In this document: positions 35,899 to 45,446 of the stretch, piece by piece
Position numbering within the stretch: position 1 is the stretch's first letter
Layout of the letters: each line of letters opens with the position of its first letter
Source of the DNA: Enteractinococcus helveticum
Lineage (GTDB): Bacteria > Actinomycetota > Actinomycetes > Actinomycetales > Micrococcaceae
Assembly: GCF_001657475.1 (NCBI RefSeq)
Contig: NZ_LXEY01000011.1
Location: forward strand, 1 to 64,000
Length of the DNA: 64,000 nucleotides
Direction: 5' to 3'
Program-made: the position numbers and the translations under genes
Notes under the pieces: model-generated
Databases searched by the model: none
Seen by the model: only the letters and a program-made list of their open reading frames with translations
What the model was told of the DNA's origin: nothing

Positions 35899-36821
35899 AG
35901 AACACCTGGAAAGTAGCAATCGCAGCCCTTGGCGCTCTGACGCTGGCCGGATGCGGTGGTGAAGCCTCCCAAGAATCCGAGGATTCCGGCGTGGTGCAAG
36001 CGGTGTCGACGTTTTCTATCCTGACCGACATTGTCGAAGAAATCGGTGGCGATCATGTCGAAGTCTATAACCTGGTTCCAGTTGGCCAGGATCCGCACGA
36101 ATACGAGTCCACCCCCGCAGATACCAAAGCACTATCGGATGCGGACGTGTTCTTTATCAATGGTCTCAACCTCGAAGGAGGCGACCAAGGCTGGGCGGCA
36201 CGCATGGCCAGTTCCGTAGGGATCGAAGACGATCGGTTGGTCGAAACCACCGACGGCGTTGAGCCCCTGTATCTGACCGAAGGCGTGGAAGATTCCGTCA
36301 ACCCACACGCCTTTCTGGATCCGAATGTTGGCGTGATCATAGCCGAAAATGTCGCCGAGTCGCTGGCCGAAATTGACCCGGACAATGCCCAGGCATATCA
36401 GGACAATGCTGATGCCTATGTTGGGGAACTGACGGCCATGCACGAGCAGTATCAACAAGAAATCGGGGATCTTGAAGAAGACCGTCGTGTGCTGGTGACC
36501 TCTGAGCGGGCATTCCAATATATGGCCCAGCGCTATGACCTGCTCGAAGGCTACATTTGGTCTGTCGATACCGACGACATCGGGACGCCAGATCAGATCA
36601 TTTCAACCATCGACTTCGTCAAAGAACACCAACCCCCAGCGTTGTTCTTAGAGTCCAATGTGGCCAGCGCACCCATGGAGACCGTATCGTCAGATACCGG
36701 AGTTGAAATTTATGCCACGGTATTTTCTGACGAGCTCGCCCCCGAAGGCGAACCCGGCGATACCTACCTGGGATTATTGGAAGAAAACCTCACCAGAATA
36801 TCTGAGGGACTTCAGCAGTAG
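35895..36821 (+). CDS. mntA: Manganese-type ABC importer, binding lipoprotein
   Basis: A 308-residue cluster A-I metal-binding lipoprotein, lipobox LAGC. The four metal ligands can be placed by comparison with PsaA/MntC: His in GQDPHEY, His in NPHAFLDP, Glu in VTSERAFQYMAQ and Asp in TVFSDELAPEGEPGD. His-His-Glu-Asp is the manganese set, whereas zinc proteins have a third His and a His-rich loop, absent here. It completes the importer. Bcp peroxidase follows by 37 bp, which fits a manganese-oxidative stress link. Confidence 0.9.
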   Translation: MKNTWKVAIAALGALTLAGCGGEASQESEDSGVVQAVSTFSILTDIVEEIGGDHVEVYNLVPVGQDPHEYESTPADTKALSDADVFFINGLNLEGGDQGWAARMASSVGIEDDRLVETTDGVEPLYLTEGVEDSVNPHAFLDPNVGVIIAENVAESLAEIDPDNAQAYQDNADAYVGELTAMHEQYQQEIGDLEEDRRVLVTSERAFQYMAQRYDLLEGYIWSVDTDDIGTPDQIISTIDFVKEHQPPALFLESNVASAPMETVSSDTGVEIYATVFSDELAPEGEPGDTYLGLLEENLTRISEGLQQ

Positions 36822-36858
36822 ACTACACAGTGTTTGACATCTGAAAGGAACACGCTTC

Positions 36859-37338
36859 ATGACTGACAACCGTCTGTCCACGGGCGACGCAGCCCCACCA
36901 TTCTCCCTGCCCGATGCCGATGGCAATACCGTCTCGTTGTCTGACTATGCCGGCCAAAAAGTCATTATTTACTTTTACCCCAAGGCAATGACGCCGGGCT
37001 GCACAACGCAGGCATGCGATTTCCGTGATCGCATGGAACGTTTCACCGCCGATGGTTATCAGGTCGTTGGCATTTCGCCCGACCCGGTGAAAAGCCTAGA
37101 CAAGTTCACCGAAAAAGAAGACCTGAACTTCCCGGTGCTCTCGGATGAGAATCACGCCGTGGCTGAAGCGTACGGCGCCTGGGGTGAGAAAAAGAACTAC
37201 GGTCGGGTCTACGAGGGGCTGATCCGCTCGACCATTGTGGTGGATGAAGATGGCAACGTCGACGTCGCACAATACAACGTCAGAGCCAAGGGCCACGTCG
37301 ACAAATTGCGTCGCGATTTGGGCCTGGCAACCGCCTAA
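36859..37338 (+). CDS. bcp: Thiol peroxidase of the Bcp/PrxQ type
   Basis: A 159-residue peroxiredoxin that reduces hydrogen and organic peroxides with thioredoxin. The peroxidatic cysteine is in MTPGCTTQACDFRD, with the resolving Cys five residues later as in PrxQ. The start LSTGDAAPPFSLPDADGN is typical. It follows the Mn importer on the same strand and precedes tRNA-Leu. Confidence 0.93.
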   Translation: MTDNRLSTGDAAPPFSLPDADGNTVSLSDYAGQKVIIYFYPKAMTPGCTTQACDFRDRMERFTADGYQVVGISPDPVKSLDKFTEKEDLNFPVLSDENHAVAEAYGAWGEKKNYGRVYEGLIRSTIVVDEDGNVDVAQYNVRAKGHVDKLRRDLGLATA

Positions 37339-37403
37339 TTCATCAATTAGGCAATTCGTTGTGAATGGGCTAAGCTTATTCCTCGGTCCACCACAACGGA
37401 TGA

Positions 37404-37487
<84 letters not shown>

Positions 37488-37513
37488 CACATGTCCTTGT
37501 TTGAAAGGACACG

Positions 37514-37543
37514 AAAGCTCCGGAAATCATTCTGGAGCTTTTG
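37514..37543 (+). terminator. Intrinsic terminator after tRNA-Leu
   Basis: An 8-bp stem (AGCTCCGG with CTGGAGCT, one G-U pair) ends in TTTT. It lies about 28 nt after the tRNA. Confidence 0.75.
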
Positions 37544-37612
37544 TCATTCCTAGGAGTACCTGACGTTGACGCGGCTGCTTTCTTCTGGCGGCTGGCCTCA
37601 GGTCACAAACAT

Positions 37613-38401
37613 TTACATGGCATGATTCAGGCGCTGGAGCCAGTGTCGGATATGTGCGGTGATGAGATCCGGGTACTCATGCAACAGAGCATGGCCCGCA
37701 CCATCAATCACTGCGATGCTGGCCTTCGAGTAACGCTGCCCAAGATGCAGAGCATCGATGTAGCCCACAGTCGAGTCCTGGCGCCCAGCCACGATCACCG
37801 AGGGTTTATTAAAACTCCCCTCACCCATGTCGATCGGCCAGTCGGCAAAAATACGGCCCAGCGCTGCTTCGTCGACACGTGACATCCCCGGGACAACGTG
37901 ATCGCGGTATCGGCGAGCAGTAGCTCGTGTGCGCACCACAAAGTACTCCTGGAAACCGCGTCGGTCTTCTGGGTCCAGCTCGTCATCGGCGTCGTCGTCT
38001 TGCCATACCACCGTGGGCTCCGGAACCTCGGTTGCATGCTGCCCAAGAGGGCAGATCAGTGCCAGCCCATCTATGATGTCTGGCCGTCGCGCGGCCACGC
38101 CTCGAGCCAGGTACGCGCCGTAGGAGTGTCCCAACAGCAGTACGGAACCGTCAGCCACGCGCTCAATAAAGTCACACAGTACATGTACGACGTCATTATT
38201 GCTGTTGAGATGCACAGCTTCAGACTGGCCCATGGCCGGCAGATCAGGATAAATCCGTCGATAACCGTCATGTGGGAAGAAGGCCTCAACCGCCGCTTCG
38301 ATCTCACGGTGATCGACACCCGCACCATGGAGGGCGATCACCGGTATGCCTGTTCCGTATTCGACGTAGTGGATCACTGATTGCCCGATGTGGCACTTCA
38401 T
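37613..38401 (-). CDS. Alpha/beta-fold hydrolase
   Basis: A 262-residue hydrolase. The oxyanion segment is VIALHGAGVD, the nucleophile elbow LLGHSYGAYLARG (Ser), and the late GAGHALLHEYPD gives the catalytic His; an Asp lies in VAGRQDSTVGY. ATG 38401 follows GAGAGGAGC, which fixes the start 11 codons inside the longest frame. Substrate not evident. It stands alone, divergent from the next gene. Confidence 0.85.
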   Translation of the reverse strand: MKCHIGQSVIHYVEYGTGIPVIALHGAGVDHREIEAAVEAFFPHDGYRRIYPDLPAMGQSEAVHLNSNNDVVHVLCDFIERVADGSVLLLGHSYGAYLARGVAARRPDIIDGLALICPLGQHATEVPEPTVVWQDDDADDELDPEDRRGFQEYFVVRTRATARRYRDHVVPGMSRVDEAALGRIFADWPIDMGEGSFNKPSVIVAGRQDSTVGYIDALHLGQRYSKASIAVIDGAGHALLHEYPDLITAHIRHWLQRLNHAM

Positions 38402-38631
38402 GACTGCTCCTCTCGCCGTGAATTCTTCGAACACCCCGGTTGTTTACGGTCAGACCGTGGCGCACGGTGTGAGAAGAGTCTATGAGCATCACATGGCTAG
38501 CTCAATGGGGACTGTGGTTCAGGCCAGACAACGTATTTGAAAAAATGGGGAGCAGTTTTGCTCCACTGGCCTGAAATTTTGCCTACGCTTAGAAAACACG
38601 GTGCAGGGCAACAGCTTCAGGTGGACAGGTC

Positions 38632-39804
38632 ATGGGCAGAAGAACACGCAATGAAACCCGCTGGTCTGTCCCTTTCCACCACTATGCGTCGCTGGATGCA
38701 TTTCTTGCTGCTGATCTGCAGACCGGTGGTCATAGCTTTCTGCACAATGGTCGGGATATTGATGTACTGATTGAAAATCGGGGCGCTGCGACCACGCTGG
38801 TGGTGTTCAATGGAGCCATCCCGTTGAACGTGCAATATCTGCCGTATTTCACCGGCCGTGGGATTGCCGAGGATCTCGGGCTAAACCTGATTGCGGTGTC
38901 TGATCCTGTGCTCATCCATCGCGATATGACCGTCGCGTGGTATCTAGGTGACCAGACCACCGGTCCCCTGCGTCCGGTCCTGGTCCCTGCGATTCGGCAT
39001 GCACTGAAACATCTTGGTGGCAGCAACGCGATTCTGTTTGGTGCCTCCGGGGGCGGATTTGCCGCAGCCCACTATGCCCAGCACTTCCCCAACTGCACCG
39101 CGCTGGTGATCAATCCGCGCCTGACGTTAGAGCGCCGGGCCCAGGACAAAATGGCCACTTATCTGCGACTTGGACACCAGATGGAATCTCAGGGCACGAT
39201 GACCGATAGGGTCCGAACACTGTTGGCCGACTATGGGCCCACCGATCTCGCAGCTGCGGCACAACGGGGCCTGAATCATGACCTGCTGATTTATCAGAAC
39301 TTTTTCGACTCCACCTTCCTCCAGCATCACCTGTTGCCGTTTCTCAGCGTGGCTGGGACCGATCCGCGCTGCTATGTTCGATTAGCCAACGATGGTCACG
39401 GCCATGTGCCGATTCCTCCCGAGACGGTTCGTCAGATCATCAGCGTCGTGTCCTCCGGCCGGTTGTCTGCTATTCGAACCGCAGGGTTTGCTCCGGCATC
39501 CCAGACACCGAACCTCACCGGACAGTTCCTCCCCGAAATTGCCCACCGGCTGGATGCTTTAGGAAAACACAGTCGGCGTCTGGGGCGGGAACGCGACGCC
39601 CTTGAGGTCCAACAGCTTCGGATGAATGAGCGGATCGCAGAACTCAAGGCACGTTCCGATGCCCTGGATGACAAAATCCAATCCTTGAATCAACGCGTTG
39701 AACAACTGCGCACCGAACCGGCGTTGTGGCGTCGGGTCTGGCACGTTATTCCGCGAGGCTTCCGCCAGCGCATCCGGCAACTGTTTCGACGCACATCACT
39801 GTGA
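38632..39804 (+). CDS. Alpha/beta-hydrolase-like protein with C-terminal coiled coil
   Basis: A 390-residue protein I cannot name. The middle has a nucleophile-elbow-like LFGASGGGFAAAHYAQHFP and a later NDGHGHVPIPPE that could supply His, as in serine hydrolases. From about residue 305 to 365 the sequence is a charged heptad-like helix (RRLGRERDALEVQQLRM, then ERIAELKARSDALDDK), followed by a basic Arg-rich tail (RQRIRQLFRRTSL). Similar architecture occurs in actinobacterial proteins near cell-surface polysaccharide genes, but none are present here. ATG 38632 is the chosen start. Confidence 0.6.
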   Translation: MGRRTRNETRWSVPFHHYASLDAFLAADLQTGGHSFLHNGRDIDVLIENRGAATTLVVFNGAIPLNVQYLPYFTGRGIAEDLGLNLIAVSDPVLIHRDMTVAWYLGDQTTGPLRPVLVPAIRHALKHLGGSNAILFGASGGGFAAAHYAQHFPNCTALVINPRLTLERRAQDKMATYLRLGHQMESQGTMTDRVRTLLADYGPTDLAAAAQRGLNHDLLIYQNFFDSTFLQHHLLPFLSVAGTDPRCYVRLANDGHGHVPIPPETVRQIISVVSSGRLSAIRTAGFAPASQTPNLTGQFLPEIAHRLDALGKHSRRLGRERDALEVQQLRMNERIAELKARSDALDDKIQSLNQRVEQLRTEPALWRRVWHVIPRGFRQRIRQLFRRTSL

Positions 39805-39939
39805 GACGTAATCGGTGATGCGTGTGATTTTGTGCGGCGTCGTCGTGGGAATTTCACACTGGCGGCAAGCCTGGCTACGATATAAGCACCGAGCATCGCA
39901 TCGGTGTGTCCAGATCAATCAGAACGCGGAAGGATTTCA

Positions 39940-41559
39940 ATGCATCTTTCCCGTCGCACCATGCTGGCTGGACTGGCATCGCTGGGCTTGGCCCCGCTGA
40001 TTCGTGCAACAACAGCAGACCCAACGCCCACGCCCGAGCCGACGCTTCCAGCGCCCGGGGCCAAAGTATTTCGCATCGGGGTGCCAGCCAAGGCATTGAC
40101 CACCGATCCGGCGGTCACTAACGACGTAGAAACCCACCGGTTGGCGCGTCAGGTGTATCAGACGCTGATCGGGGTGGATGAAGAAACCGGTGAGACCATC
40201 CCCCAGTTGGCCGCCGAATGGACCGTGTCCGACACCGGGCGCGAAGTGGTCTTTGTCTTAGAGCCGGGCATCAGTTTCCACGATGACACCGAGCTGACCG
40301 CCGACGTCGTCGTGGAAAATTTCCAACGCTGGGGTACGGCCGATCAGCTGTTGGGTTCGCAATTGGATGATGTGGGGCGGTTACCGTTTTCGATTGTATT
40401 TGGCGGGTTCAGCTCCGAGGATGCCTGCCTGTTGGATGCGGTGGAAGCCACCGGCGAGCTCGAGGTCACGGTAACGTTGCGTCGCCCGGTCACGAACCTG
40501 ATTGCCGCGCTAACGCACCCGGCATTTAGTATTACCTCCCCGAATTCCTGGGCGGAATTCGATGCGGCCCTGAACGATGGGCTGGCGCTGATCCCGCTAG
40601 CGGGCAGCGGCCCGTATCGCTGGGGTGGATTGGAAGGCGCGACGATTCAGCTGGAGGCGGTGAATGCCCAGCACAACGTCGAAGTGCTCTCGGTGCCCAA
40701 TTTGCACGAGCGGCTCTACGGGTTGTCGACCCAACAGCTTGATGTCTTCGATGCGGTCTCGCCCGCGGTGTTGCGCGAGCTGGTGCAATCCGGATACCAG
40801 GTGCTGCTGCGCGATCCGCTGGCCGTGTTGTATTTAGGCATTAACCAGGCCCACCCGGTATTGGCCAATCTGCACGTGCGCCAGGCGGTGGCTCATGCGC
40901 TGTATCGCACCGATATGGTGGATTCGCTGCACCTGGAGGGGTCGTATGTGGCCCACCAGTTCAACCCGCCGTCATTATTAGAACGCACCGACGACGTCGT
41001 CACCTATAACGCCGATGTGTCCCGTGCCGCTGACCTACTGGCCGTGGCCGGATATGACGGCGAGCCGATAGAATTCTGGTATCCCACCGGTGCCGAGCGC
41101 GTATATATGACCCAACCCCAAAAACTGTTTGCCCACCTATCTGGGCGGTTGACGGCGGCCGGATTCAATATTGTGGCCCGCCCAGTGCCCTGGGATGACG
41201 GCACCTATATGCGCTCGGTATTAGGAGGAACCTCGGGGCGCGGGCTGCATTTATTTGGGCGCAACTTCTTTGTGCGCGATGCCCTGTATGTCCTGGCGGA
41301 TCTGTTCGAATACCCCAACGCCGAATTCGGCTGGACCAACCCGGCGGTGACCAACGATCTGACTGCCGCACGAACCGAAGATGACCCTGCAGTGCGCACC
41401 GCCCTGTTGCAACGCGTTGAGGCCGCGGTGAGTTTGGACATTCCCGCGGTGCCGCTCACGTTCCCCATTACGGCGCTGGCGTCGGGGCACGGCGTCGAAT
41501 TTTATCCCATCTCGCCGGTGCTCGATGAGCAGTATGCTCGCGTGCGGCTGACAGACTAA
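39940..41559 (+). CDS. Solute-binding protein of the oligopeptide/dipeptide family, Tat signal
   Basis: A 539-residue family 5 extracellular binding protein. Its N terminus MHLSRRTMLAGLASLGLA has the twin-arginine pattern S-R-R-x-x-L, so it is exported folded by Tat; no lipobox cysteine follows. The mature protein shows the family pattern: TDPAVTNDVETHRLARQVYQ, LAAEWTVSDTGREVVF, LEPGISFHDDTELTADVV, and HVRQAVAHALYRTDMV. ATG 39940 has GGAAGG upstream. No permease or ATPase gene is near, so it must serve a distant transporter or act as a receptor. Confidence 0.85.
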   Translation: MHLSRRTMLAGLASLGLAPLIRATTADPTPTPEPTLPAPGAKVFRIGVPAKALTTDPAVTNDVETHRLARQVYQTLIGVDEETGETIPQLAAEWTVSDTGREVVFVLEPGISFHDDTELTADVVVENFQRWGTADQLLGSQLDDVGRLPFSIVFGGFSSEDACLLDAVEATGELEVTVTLRRPVTNLIAALTHPAFSITSPNSWAEFDAALNDGLALIPLAGSGPYRWGGLEGATIQLEAVNAQHNVEVLSVPNLHERLYGLSTQQLDVFDAVSPAVLRELVQSGYQVLLRDPLAVLYLGINQAHPVLANLHVRQAVAHALYRTDMVDSLHLEGSYVAHQFNPPSLLERTDDVVTYNADVSRAADLLAVAGYDGEPIEFWYPTGAERVYMTQPQKLFAHLSGRLTAAGFNIVARPVPWDDGTYMRSVLGGTSGRGLHLFGRNFFVRDALYVLADLFEYPNAEFGWTNPAVTNDLTAARTEDDPAVRTALLQRVEAAVSLDIPAVPLTFPITALASGHGVEFYPISPVLDEQYARVRLTD

Positions 41560-41648
41560 AGATTTACGATTTCGCTATGCCGCGGTAGTAGAGTGGCATG
41601 GTCACTAGTGTTCAGTTGAACAGATCAATGAGGATCAGGAGTTACAAC

Positions 41649-43133
41649 GTGCCGCAGTCAGGATCATCCCCCGAAGTTGATGTTGTGTTGATCGGGGGTG
41701 GGATCATGTCGGCCACCTTGGGCACCATGCTCAAGGAACTGGAACCGAATTGGTCCATCGCACTGTATGAGAACCTTCACCAGGCCGGCCAAGAATCATC
41801 CGACCCGTGGAATAACGCCGGGACCGGGCACGCCGCACTGTGCGAGCTGAACTATGCGCCCGCCCAGCCCGATGGCTCCGTGAACATCACCAAAGCCACG
41901 AACATCAACGAACAGTACCAAGTTTCCCTGCAGTACTGGTCGCACCTGGTGAACAACGGCACCCTGAAAGATCCCAACAGCTTTATCAACTCGCTACCCC
42001 ACATGTCCTTTGTGTGGGGCGATGACCACGCAAAATACTTACAAACCCGGTATGAGGCAATGGCGCCGAATCCGTTATTTGCCGAAATGCAGCACACCGA
42101 AGATCACGACGAGATCGCCTCCTGGGCTCCACTGCTCATTGACGGGCGGACCGACGGCCAGCGCGTGGCCGCCTCCCGGTTCGAACACGGAACCGACGTG
42201 GACTTTGGTGCCCTCACCCGTCAGCTGATTGACCAACTTGCCGACGACGGCGCCGAAATCCACTACGGCCACAAGGTCACCAGCATGTCCCGTGACACCG
42301 ATGGCCGCTGGTCGCTTGATGTCAAAGACCGCATTGACGGTCGCAAATTCACCACCAGAGCCCGCTTCGTATTCATCGGTGCCGGTGGTGGCGCGCTTGA
42401 GCTACTGCAATCCTCGGGCATCCCAGAGGCCAAGGGCTTTGGCGGATTCCCCATCTCCGGGCAATTCCTGCGCTCCACCAATCCCGATGTCATTGAACAA
42501 CACCACGCCAAGGTCTATGGTCAGGCCGCCGTCGGCGCCCCACCCATGTCCGTGCCGCACCTGGACACCCGCTTTGTTGACGGACGCCGCTCGCTGATGT
42601 TTGGTCCCTACGCCGGGTTCTCCACGAACTTTTTGAAAACCGGGTCCTTCCTGGACCTGCCAAAATCGATTCGCCCACACAACCTGGGCACCATGCTCAA
42701 CGTGGCCAAAGACAACTTCGACCTGGTTGGCTACTTGGTCTCGGAGATCACCAAAACCCACGGCAAGAAAGTCGACACCTTGCGTGAGTTCTACCCCAAC
42801 GCCGTCGATGGCGAATGGGAACTGATCACCGCCGGCCAGCGCGTCCAGGTCATGAAGAAAGACCCGGTCAAAGGTGGGGTCCTGCAGTTTGGTACCGAGC
42901 TCGTCTCGGGTGCCGAAGGTTCCATCGCAGCCCTGCTGGGTGCCTCCCCCGGCGCCTCCACGGCCGCCCCAATTATGGTCGAACTGTTGCGCCGCAGCTT
43001 CCCCGACCGCTTCACCGGCTGGGAAACCAAACTCAACGAGATGATCCCATCACTGGGCCAGCGTCTCAACGACAACCCAACCCTGTTAGCCGAGGTCCGC
43101 AAGGAAACCAATAAGGCCCTGCAGCTGAGCTAA
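41649..43133 (+). CDS. mqo: Malate:quinone oxidoreductase
   Basis: A membrane-associated FAD enzyme that oxidises malate to oxaloacetate and passes electrons to quinone. The FAD motif is [15 protein letters not shown], followed by the family segments [20 protein letters not shown] and [16 protein letters not shown]. The C-terminal [24 protein letters not shown] (in two parts) binds FAD. 494 residues from GTG 41649, set by AGGAG seven bases upstream; ATG 41598 or 41628 have no visible site. Followed by an intrinsic terminator. Confidence 0.95.
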   Translation: MPQSGSSPEVDVVLIGGGIMSATLGTMLKELEPNWSIALYENLHQAGQESSDPWNNAGTGHAALCELNYAPAQPDGSVNITKATNINEQYQVSLQYWSHLVNNGTLKDPNSFINSLPHMSFVWGDDHAKYLQTRYEAMAPNPLFAEMQHTEDHDEIASWAPLLIDGRTDGQRVAASRFEHGTDVDFGALTRQLIDQLADDGAEIHYGHKVTSMSRDTDGRWSLDVKDRIDGRKFTTRARFVFIGAGGGALELLQSSGIPEAKGFGGFPISGQFLRSTNPDVIEQHHAKVYGQAAVGAPPMSVPHLDTRFVDGRRSLMFGPYAGFSTNFLKTGSFLDLPKSIRPHNLGTMLNVAKDNFDLVGYLVSEITKTHGKKVDTLREFYPNAVDGEWELITAGQRVQVMKKDPVKGGVLQFGTELVSGAEGSIAALLGASPGASTAAPIMVELLRRSFPDRFTGWETKLNEMIPSLGQRLNDNPTLLAEVRKETNKALQLS

Positions 43134-43142
43134 CGCTGCACG

Positions 43143-43178
43143 AATCCCAGGCTCGATCACCTCGGGCCTGGGATTTTT
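43143..43178 (+). terminator. Intrinsic terminator of mqo
   Basis: A perfect 10-bp stem AATCCCAGGC/GCCTGGGATT (43143-43152, 43166-43175) runs into TTT. It lies 9 nt after the mqo stop. Confidence 0.88.
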
Positions 43179-43204
43179 GGTACCCCGCGCCGTCTCTTGT
43201 GCCC

Positions 43205-43260
43205 TCTGCCCGCGTAGAATTCCCCCGCGCCATCTGCCCGCGCGGAATTCCCCCGCGCGC
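43205..43260 (+). repeat. Two-copy 29-bp-spaced direct repeat
   Basis: The unit CTGCCCGCG..GAATTCCCCC followed by GCGC occurs at 43205 and again at 43234 with two differences near its start. It lies between mqo and the HNH gene. Confidence 0.6.
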
Positions 43261-43376
43261 AATATATCGCACCTGTGGATTACCGACGACGTCGTCCACG
43301 TTTTCCACAGTTTGCCAATCCGAGCACACGCGCCGGACTCGACTGGTGCATGATGGGACACCAAGGAGGTGCAACC

Positions 43377-45095
43377 ATGACCGCAACACAACCGACCACC
43401 AGCAAAACCGTCGCCAATCCAGTGGACTGGGCTGCCCTCACAACCGACGAAATCCATGCCGCCCTGCGTGACGCCTACATCGAACTCGAAGCCCGCGAAG
43501 AAGACGCCCCTACCGAGGGCGTCTTGCACCGCTCAGTACAGCTCGAAGAGACACTGCGCACGGCGGCTCCCCTGCAGTATCGCTACGCAGGTCTGCTCCA
43601 AGACGCCTTCAACAACGAGCAACTCAGAGACTGTGTCAACTTACCCAAAGGCAAAACCCCGTTTCGCGATGCCACCGACTTCCTGGCGAAGACCCACGGA
43701 CTGCGGGCTAATGAAGCTTCTGCGCGCTTGCGGTTGGCCGCATCATTAACGCCTGCTCGAGCCACTGATGAAGAACGCACCGACGACGTCGGCCAGACCC
43801 ACCTGCCGATCCTGAGTCAGTTCAAGGGCCAGGTCCACCCGAGCAAACTTTCTTCCGCGCTGTCCATGTTGGCAGAGGTGGATAAGCATGCTGAGGCAGT
43901 AGGCAAGGACGAGACCTTCCGGGCCAAACTTCGTCGGGTCGCCGAAAAGGATCTGGCCGAAAAGATTGAGCGCACCACGCCCGAAGAATTCAGCCGGTAT
44001 GTTGCTCAACGCAAGAAAGACCTCTTGGCTTCGCTGGATCCGCCCGATGGCGATTTCACCCAGACACAGACGGATGCGATGTATGACATTCGTCGAACCG
44101 GACCGGTACGCGGCAATAAGAACGCGATCGGTTATGAAATGGTCGTGGATGCCGAGTGCGACGAAATCCTACAAACGTACCTCATGGGCCGCACAAACCC
44201 GCGCGGTAAGGACGACGAAGACACCCACTTCGACGCGCGCAGCCGAGGCCACCGGAAAATGGTCGCACTGCGTGACGGTTTGAAGTTTGTCACCGCAAAC
44301 CTCGATAAAACAGGTTTCCGTGGGGCGAGCGGGGCACACACCCAAATGCTGGTCATCATCGACTACCCCACCCTGCTTGACGGGCTCCGCAAAGACCTCG
44401 GCGACCAACTGCCCGAGATTTCTGCCGCACAACGCGAGAAACTCCTGGCCATGCTGGCCAAAGCACACGACGAGACGAACACCGACAATGCCGTTGCGCA
44501 GCTGCCCCTAGAAACCGGGGCCGCAGAGGCAGATGATGCACCATTACCGGAAACGCATTCGCTCCATGAATCCATCCAGGCTCAACTTGGTGATAACGTG
44601 CATTCTTTGCCACCGCCGAAAACAACGAATCTCGATGAGATCGTGGACGACGACAATCTCGACCGATTGCAGCCGAGAATATCGCAAGGTGTGTATACCC
44701 CGTATATTCCACCGGATGTGCTGCTGCGCATGCATTGTGATGTTGGCATCACTCCGATCACACTGACGGGCAACCGACAGATTTTATCCGTGGGAACCTT
44801 AACACGGCAATTTCCTGAGCATATTCGCCGAGCTATTAAGGCCCGCGACCGCGGATGCGCGGTACCAGGCTGCCATGTCCCAGCCGCACTGTGCGAAATT
44901 CACCACGTCATACCGTGGGCCGCAGGCGGTGACACCAGCACCGATAACGGCGTCATGCTGTGCAGCCACCACCACGCCGCGGTGCACGCTCAAGCCTTAA
45001 AGATCGTGCGGGTTGACGGTGAATTCCGATTCGTCTTGCACCCGTTGATCGACGCCGACCAGCAACCTCGGGTCAACTATTTCTTCCAGGCCTAA
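43377..45095 (+). CDS. DUF222 protein with C-terminal HNH endonuclease domain
   Basis: A 572-residue protein of the DUF222-HNH group that is often present in many copies in actinobacterial genomes. The DUF222 part is the first ~300 residues (ATDFLAKTHGLRANEASARL, then LPILSQFKGQVHPSKLS). The HNH motif is at the C terminus: CAVPGCHVPAALCEIHHVIPW and NGVMLCSHHHAAVH, with the two Cys and three His expected of a metal-bound nuclease. ATG 43377 has a perfect AAGGAGG seven bases upstream. The biological role of this group is not settled; some may be mobile. Confidence 0.88.
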   Translation: MTATQPTTSKTVANPVDWAALTTDEIHAALRDAYIELEAREEDAPTEGVLHRSVQLEETLRTAAPLQYRYAGLLQDAFNNEQLRDCVNLPKGKTPFRDATDFLAKTHGLRANEASARLRLAASLTPARATDEERTDDVGQTHLPILSQFKGQVHPSKLSSALSMLAEVDKHAEAVGKDETFRAKLRRVAEKDLAEKIERTTPEEFSRYVAQRKKDLLASLDPPDGDFTQTQTDAMYDIRRTGPVRGNKNAIGYEMVVDAECDEILQTYLMGRTNPRGKDDEDTHFDARSRGHRKMVALRDGLKFVTANLDKTGFRGASGAHTQMLVIIDYPTLLDGLRKDLGDQLPEISAAQREKLLAMLAKAHDETNTDNAVAQLPLETGAAEADDAPLPETHSLHESIQAQLGDNVHSLPPPKTTNLDEIVDDDNLDRLQPRISQGVYTPYIPPDVLLRMHCDVGITPITLTGNRQILSVGTLTRQFPEHIRRAIKARDRGCAVPGCHVPAALCEIHHVIPWAAGGDTSTDNGVMLCSHHHAAVHAQALKIVRVDGEFRFVLHPLIDADQQPRVNYFFQA

Positions 45096-45104
45096 TGCGC
45101 GCAT

Positions 45105-45145
45105 TAACGCACAAGACCCGCTCATTGGGCGGGTCTTGTGCGTTA
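45105..45145. terminator. Perfect 17-bp hairpin between convergent genes
   Basis: A 17-bp perfect stem (45105-45121 with 45129-45145, 7-nt loop) lies between the HNH gene and the opposite-strand small gene and touches the stop of the latter. It can terminate both directions. No T run. Confidence 0.75.
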
Positions 45146-45421
45146 CGTATTGTTCCTGGGTTGTTGAGCTTCAACGAGGCTGTCGCGGAAAAACTCTCGG
45201 ACTTTCTGCCAATCCACTGTGGTCTGGTTGAGGTGTTCGACCATGCGGGAAATTTCTGCATGCTGTGCGGCTCGCCGTTCGGCTTGTGCACGGCTCTGCA
45301 TGCGGCGTCGAACTTCGTGTTGCAACCGTGCCATGCGAAGATCGGTGTCGGTCAGCAGCTTGAGAAGTTGCTGATCTGTCAGTTGTTCAAGCTCGTCATC
45401 CGAGCGGTCAGAAGTTGTCAT
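45143..45421 (-). CDS. Small charged helical protein, unknown
   Basis: A 92-residue protein with no membrane segment. It is highly charged and helical: SDDELEQLTDQQLLKLL and RMARLQHEVRRRMQSRAQAE look like a coiled coil. ATG 45421 follows GGAGG by 5 nt; an in-frame start 18 bases earlier exists. It begins 25 nt after the Na/Pi transporter on the same strand, so the two form an operon. It may be a partner or regulator of the transporter; that is inference. Confidence 0.65.
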   Translation of the reverse strand: MTTSDRSDDELEQLTDQQLLKLLTDTDLRMARLQHEVRRRMQSRAQAERRAAQHAEISRMVEHLNQTTVDWQKVREFFRDSLVEAQQPRNNT

Positions 45422-45446
45422 CTCCCCCTCCGAAGTCACCGTGCAG

